DNA of 8,974 nt, from NCBI GenBank assembly GCA_937897315.1, contig CALCNS010000146.1:1-8974 (forward strand), in the 5' to 3' direction. The notes beneath the pieces were generated by a model. The model did no database searches and was not told the origin of the DNA. It saw nothing but the letters and a program-made list of their open reading frames with translations. Below, in pieces: positions 5,731-8,974 of the stretch (positions are counted from its first letter, which is position 1; every line of letters starts with the position of its first letter). This DNA is from an uncultured Bacillota bacterium (GTDB taxonomy: Bacteria; Bacillota; JAAYKD01). The position numbers were made by a program, and so were the translations under genes.

Positions 5731-6945
5731 TTACTCAACCGGATTTCTCATAATGCTTGCTAAACTTCCTTTGGTCAGCAAAATGGTAGTAATCGTACTT
5801 ACAACCGCAGTAGAAACTAAAGCAATGATATACGGTAACCAATTAACACTAAATGTGTTAGTGAATTGCATCGAAATAAACCCAGCGATCCCGGTTCCCA
5901 ATAAACCTCCAAGAAGTGCAATTATGATACATTCAGCAACAAACATCATTTGTATCTGTATTTGGCTGAATCCAACGATACGCATTAATGCAAGCTCTTT
6001 ACGGCGCGATAACGTCAATGCAATCGAATTGACGAGCACAATAAGAACGGAAACAAACATCATTACCGGAACATAATAGTCAGCCATCACTTCAAATCGC
6101 TCAAAGTCCCCGTACAGTAATTCCCCGACATCATAAATTGTCCAAACCTGCAAAGGAAAATTTTCCTCTTCCATTCGAGTCACCAGAGTATTCTTTAATT
6201 CGTCCATTTTGTTTAAAGGACATTCAACAGAAATAAAAGATACTGGTTCATTCCCACCAACGAGTTGCTGAAGAACATCCAACTTGACCCAATCAACCAT
6301 ATACATAACACTGGAGGAGTCATATAAACTTTGAACCTGAACTTGTTTTTTTGCCAGATTTGGTATCGACCAATCATAACCGTTTTTTTCGGTAGTAATC
6401 GTTGGTACGGTTAAATTCATATAATCTCCAGCACCTAAGTACAACAGAGGGCTGCTAATCTCTCCATTATTGTTTTTAAACCTCTGATCGGTTGCAAGAT
6501 AGATTTTTTCATAACTGTCGCTAAAAACTCCTTCTGTTACATCCGAACTATATATGTATTTTCTTATTTTCTCATCTGGGTTCATTCTTCCGGCAACATA
6601 GCTCCACCCATCTCGCATCCTATATGGAGCAATGAGAACCTTTTCCAGTTTGGTGCCAGGTGCTACTTCTTCTAAAAAAGAGTTTACAAGCGTTGCCGAG
6701 AATGGTTTAATATCGAGTGGATCAGCATAAATCATTGTAGATGTGGTCTTGATTTCGGTTCTTGCATCGGCAATAATAACATTTTCTCCAAACAAAAATC
6801 GTAAAGGTACTAAGGCGAAATCCTGAAGCATGCCCAACCCACTCAATCCTATGCAGCTCACTAAGACTGCAAGAGCTAACCCAATAATGGCTAAGGAGTA
6901 ATTATGAAGATTTCGCCGAAAAGACACGAATGTCATCCAAAGCAT
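5731..6945 (-). CDS. ABC transporter permease, FtsX/MacB type (second permease)
   Basis: A 404-residue membrane protein with the four-helix MacB/FtsX plan: helix 1 at about 16-38, a large extracellular domain from about 45 to 285, and helices at about 290-310, 334-357 and 370-391. The cytoplasmic motif SRRKELALMRIVGFSQIQI (313-331) after helix 2 is a hallmark of the FtsX domain, and the C-terminal ASIMRNPVE is typical. Such permeases work as mechanotransmitters with a LolD/MacB-like ATPase, moving lipids, peptides, antibiotics or proteins at the outer membrane face. The substrate cannot be told from sequence. The start has an exceptional ribosome binding site (AGGAGGTGATCC, 6947-6958), core seven bases from the ATG. 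It lies 19 bases after the first permease and likely pairs with it as a heterodimer. No periplasmic adaptor (HlyD-like) gene is in the window. Confidence 0.9.
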   Translation of the reverse strand: MLWMTFVSFRRNLHNYSLAIIGLALAVLVSCIGLSGLGMLQDFALVPLRFLFGENVIIADARTEIKTTSTMIYADPLDIKPFSATLVNSFLEEVAPGTKLEKVLIAPYRMRDGWSYVAGRMNPDEKIRKYIYSSDVTEGVFSDSYEKIYLATDQRFKNNNGEISSPLLYLGAGDYMNLTVPTITTEKNGYDWSIPNLAKKQVQVQSLYDSSSVMYMVDWVKLDVLQQLVGGNEPVSFISVECPLNKMDELKNTLVTRMEEENFPLQVWTIYDVGELLYGDFERFEVMADYYVPVMMFVSVLIVLVNSIALTLSRRKELALMRIVGFSQIQIQMMFVAECIIIALLGGLLGTGIAGFISMQFTNTFSVNWLPYIIALVSTAVVSTITTILLTKGSLASIMRNPVE

Positions 6946-6946
6946 A

Positions 6947-6958
6947 GGATCACCTCCT
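6947..6958 (-). promoter_or_regulatory. Unusually long Shine-Dalgarno of the second permease
   Basis: AGGAGGTGATCC is identical over 12 bases to the complement of the conserved 3' end of 16S rRNA (GGATCACCTCCT). Most genes match over four to seven bases. It predicts strong initiation for a gene late in the operon. Confidence 0.7.
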
Positions 6959-6964
6959 CAGTAT

Positions 6965-8038
6965 CTAAGAGTCTTTGAGTAATTTAGGAATAGGTGTTCC
7001 TAAAAATTGCATAGTAATGATTAACGTACTGAGCATGCCAACTCCATAATAAACCGCTATATCTTTTACTAACGTCCACAAGATATCGAATGGTTCTGTT
7101 ACTAATCCCAAGGATTTCGATACGATTGGTAAAATGGCAGACGTTGCTAAAAATCCAATGAGGAAAGTGATTGTCGTTTGGCTTATGGTAGGAAGCATTA
7201 ACCATGGTTTTTTTATTCCCATAGCTAATAAGACACCTGTCTGATATGCACCACTACGCTGACCAATATAGAGCAAAACTGCTAACGAGGTTGCTGTGAT
7301 TCCCAATATTAAGAAACGTAAACTCATTACCATAGTATCGGACAACCCTAGACTGTTTTTTGTATTGGTATAATTCTCTTCATATTTTTTAATGAGGTAT
7401 CCGGCGTCGACCTTCTTTAATTCGTCTACAACAAAACCAATATCGACTTTCCCATCCAACTGTATTGCTTTTTTACCAAAAAGCGATGTTTGTCTAAGGT
7501 ATCCTTCTTCATTGAGTAGTAGTTTTGTAACGACACCTTTTTTACTACTCACTATTCCAGATATTTCGTAATCAATAGGAAGAACAGATATCCCCGGCAA
7601 TACTTTTAAACGATCTCCAACATTTAATTGATAAGCTACTGCTAATTTCCCCGATATTGCGACCTCGTTCGCATTGTTCGGTAGATTTCCAGCTTCCATT
7701 TCAATGATTACTTTAGTATCTTCTTTAGGTATCAGCAAAAACTCCATTTCGCTAGAATAAACAAAAGCTTCAGTTGTGTATACTTCTTCCATATATTTCA
7801 CACCTGGTATGCTCATGATTTTTTTCATTTCTTCATCATCAATATTACCAATAATCTCAATGTCAAATGGCCAGTCCGACCTTTGCACATCCACAACTTT
7901 ATCTGACATTTCGTTTAGTGCTGTACCTAAAAGTACATAGCTGCTTAAAGAACCTATCACCGCTAATACCATAATCAATAACTGCAGTCGATTCCTGGTG
8001 AGATTCCATTGAATGAGTTTTACCGAGAGTTTGAACAT
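6965..8038 (-). CDS. ABC transporter permease, FtsX/MacB type (first permease)
   Basis: A 357-residue membrane protein with the same topology as its neighbour: helix 1 at about 18-40, an extracellular domain from about 45 to 235, then helices at about 238-258, 284-305 and 326-346. The loop after helix 2 reads GQRSGAYQTGVLLAMGIKK (259-277), a diverged form of the FtsX motif that normally contains RRKE.LRA.G. The extracellular domain resembles the MacB periplasmic core domain (blocks IPGVKYMEEVY and SGIVSSKKG). It begins 21 bases after the ATPase gene, with GGGAG (8048-8052) upstream of the ATG. The two permeases differ in length and in the motif, which suggests an asymmetric heterodimer on one ATPase. 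The substrate is unknown; export or membrane-stress roles are typical for the family. Confidence 0.88.
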   Translation of the reverse strand: MFKLSVKLIQWNLTRNRLQLLIMVLAVIGSLSSYVLLGTALNEMSDKVVDVQRSDWPFDIEIIGNIDDEEMKKIMSIPGVKYMEEVYTTEAFVYSSEMEFLLIPKEDTKVIIEMEAGNLPNNANEVAISGKLAVAYQLNVGDRLKVLPGISVLPIDYEISGIVSSKKGVVTKLLLNEEGYLRQTSLFGKKAIQLDGKVDIGFVVDELKKVDAGYLIKKYEENYTNTKNSLGLSDTMVMSLRFLILGITATSLAVLLYIGQRSGAYQTGVLLAMGIKKPWLMLPTISQTTITFLIGFLATSAILPIVSKSLGLVTEPFDILWTLVKDIAVYYGVGMLSTLIITMQFLGTPIPKLLKDS

Positions 8039-8059
8039 CGGAATTTTCTCCCTTCGGTT

Positions 8060-8740
8060 TTACTTATTTACCATTTTCCCGTCTCTTAAGTATAAAACCC
8101 GATTTGCTAACGGAACCATTTCAGCATTGTGAGTAACCATTAAACATGCCGAGTTGTTTTCATGGACCATTTCCTTCAGCAGATTCATGATCTCCATGCT
8201 GGTCACGGAATCTAAGTTTCCGGTCGGTTCATCGGCAAAGACAATTTTTGGTTTTGATACTAAGGCTCGAGCTACGGTGACTCGCTGTTGTTCTCCTCCC
8301 GAGAGTTGTCCTGGTCGGTGGTGTGCCCGGTCGCCCAAGCCCACACGCTTGAGCATTTCCATTGATTTCTCGACTGGATTGTCTTGCCCTGTTATGCGTA
8401 ACGGAATCTGCACATTTTCTAAGGCAGTCAGGTTTGGTAATAAGTTAAACGACTGAAAAACGAAACCGAAAGACCGACTACGTAAATGAGATAACTTATT
8501 ATCATTCAGTTTATAGATTGACACGTCGTCTACGAAAACTTCTCCTCGATCCGGTGCATCTAAACCAGACAAGGTATGCAAAAGAGTTGTTTTTCCCGAA
8601 CCCGAAGGGCCAAGGAGCATGACAAGCTCCCCCTGATACACTTCAATGTTGATCTCATCTAATGCACGAACTTCCTGATCTCCCAGATGGAAGACCCGGC
8701 GTAATCTATCCCCTTTGATTGCTACAATTTGGTTTCCCAT
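8060..8740 (-). CDS. ABC transporter ATP-binding protein, LolD/MacB type
   Basis: A complete 226-residue nucleotide-binding domain: Walker A GPSGSGKT (44-51), Q-loop glutamine at 96 (FVFQSFNLLP), signature LSGGEQQR (146-153), Walker B KIVFADEPTG with catalytic glutamate 171, D-loop NLDS (175-178) and H-loop histidine 204. The FGFVFQSFNLLPNLTALENV stretch and the short length are typical of the LolD/MacB/FtsE branch that powers FtsX-type permeases by conformational coupling rather than classical transport. It is the first gene of the operon and, by position, drives the two permeases that follow. GAGGAGG (8749-8755) is eight bases from the ATG. All catalytic residues are present, so it should be an active ATPase. 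Confidence 0.95.
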   Translation of the reverse strand: MGNQIVAIKGDRLRRVFHLGDQEVRALDEINIEVYQGELVMLLGPSGSGKTTLLHTLSGLDAPDRGEVFVDDVSIYKLNDNKLSHLRSRSFGFVFQSFNLLPNLTALENVQIPLRITGQDNPVEKSMEMLKRVGLGDRAHHRPGQLSGGEQQRVTVARALVSKPKIVFADEPTGNLDSVTSMEIMNLLKEMVHENNSACLMVTHNAEMVPLANRVLYLRDGKMVNK

Positions 8741-8974
8741 AATATGCGCCTCCTCGAAATTTCAAAAGTTTATACGTCTTGAATTTGTAGTTCGAAGCAT
8801 ACTCAAAAAATCATTTTGCCTTCATACTTCTTTAGAATCTAATGTTAAAATGAAAGGGTTAATATAGTGTTTCTAAAAACATTAAATTTTTAATACTATA
8901 CCTGTTTGCCATAAAACTCGCTCGCTAAAATATACCTAGTCAACGCATTTATACCTATTAGAAAATCCGGTTCG
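8741..8974 (-). other. Leader region of the ABC/degV operon
   Basis: AT-rich, with no gene. It holds the ribosome binding site of the ATPase gene at 8749-8755. TATA-like hexamers are numerous on the minus strand, but none has a good -35 partner at 16-18 bases; TTCGAA with TATAAA (16-base spacing, ending near 8770) is the least bad. A TATAGT/ACTATA inverted pair lies around 8862-8902. I cannot name the promoter. Confidence 0.3.

Overview
The window looks like chromosome of a low-GC Gram-positive bacterium (Bacillota; genus not determinable). The grounds are a DegV-family gene, strong AGGAGG-type ribosome binding sites before nearly every gene, AT-rich intergenic DNA and intrinsic terminators with long T tracts. 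All convincing protein genes are on the minus strand. They form two blocks separated by about 1.2 kb without a clear protein gene.

Block 1 (1-3559, minus) is the start of a BREX phage-defence operon in the order brxA, brxB, brxC. brxC is cut by the window edge after about 791 codons. The stop codons of brxA and brxB lie inside the ribosome binding site of the next gene, so translation of the three is probably coupled. The gene order fits type 1 BREX, but the diagnostic genes (pglX, pglZ, brxL or others) would lie beyond position 1.

Block 2 (4801-8740, minus) is an apparent operon. It encodes a LolD/MacB-type ABC ATPase, two FtsX/MacB-like four-helix permeases and, after a 96-base gap, a DegV-family (fatty-acid-binding) protein. 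The DegV gene appears to lack a normal start codon: its ribosome binding site sits in front of ATC where related proteins have ATG.

Between the blocks (about 3570-4800) lies the least explained DNA. On the plus strand there are two candidate stand-alone structured RNAs in tandem. RNA1 (about 3979-4138) has a near-consensus promoter, a long closing helix that starts at the predicted transcription start, and a terminator. RNA2 (about 4257-4390) has a TATAAT box, a branched fold and a long terminator hairpin. Neither has a plausible protein gene downstream on its strand. Two hairpins (4153-4180 and 4350-4392) should also stop minus-strand transcripts, insulating BREX from the ABC/degV operon, so BREX needs its own promoter below about 4150. 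Two open plus-strand fragments (3594-3788 and 3763-4053) may be relics of a decayed gene. The strongest candidate for something undescribed is this RNA pair directly upstream of a defence operon; a functional link to BREX is speculation.
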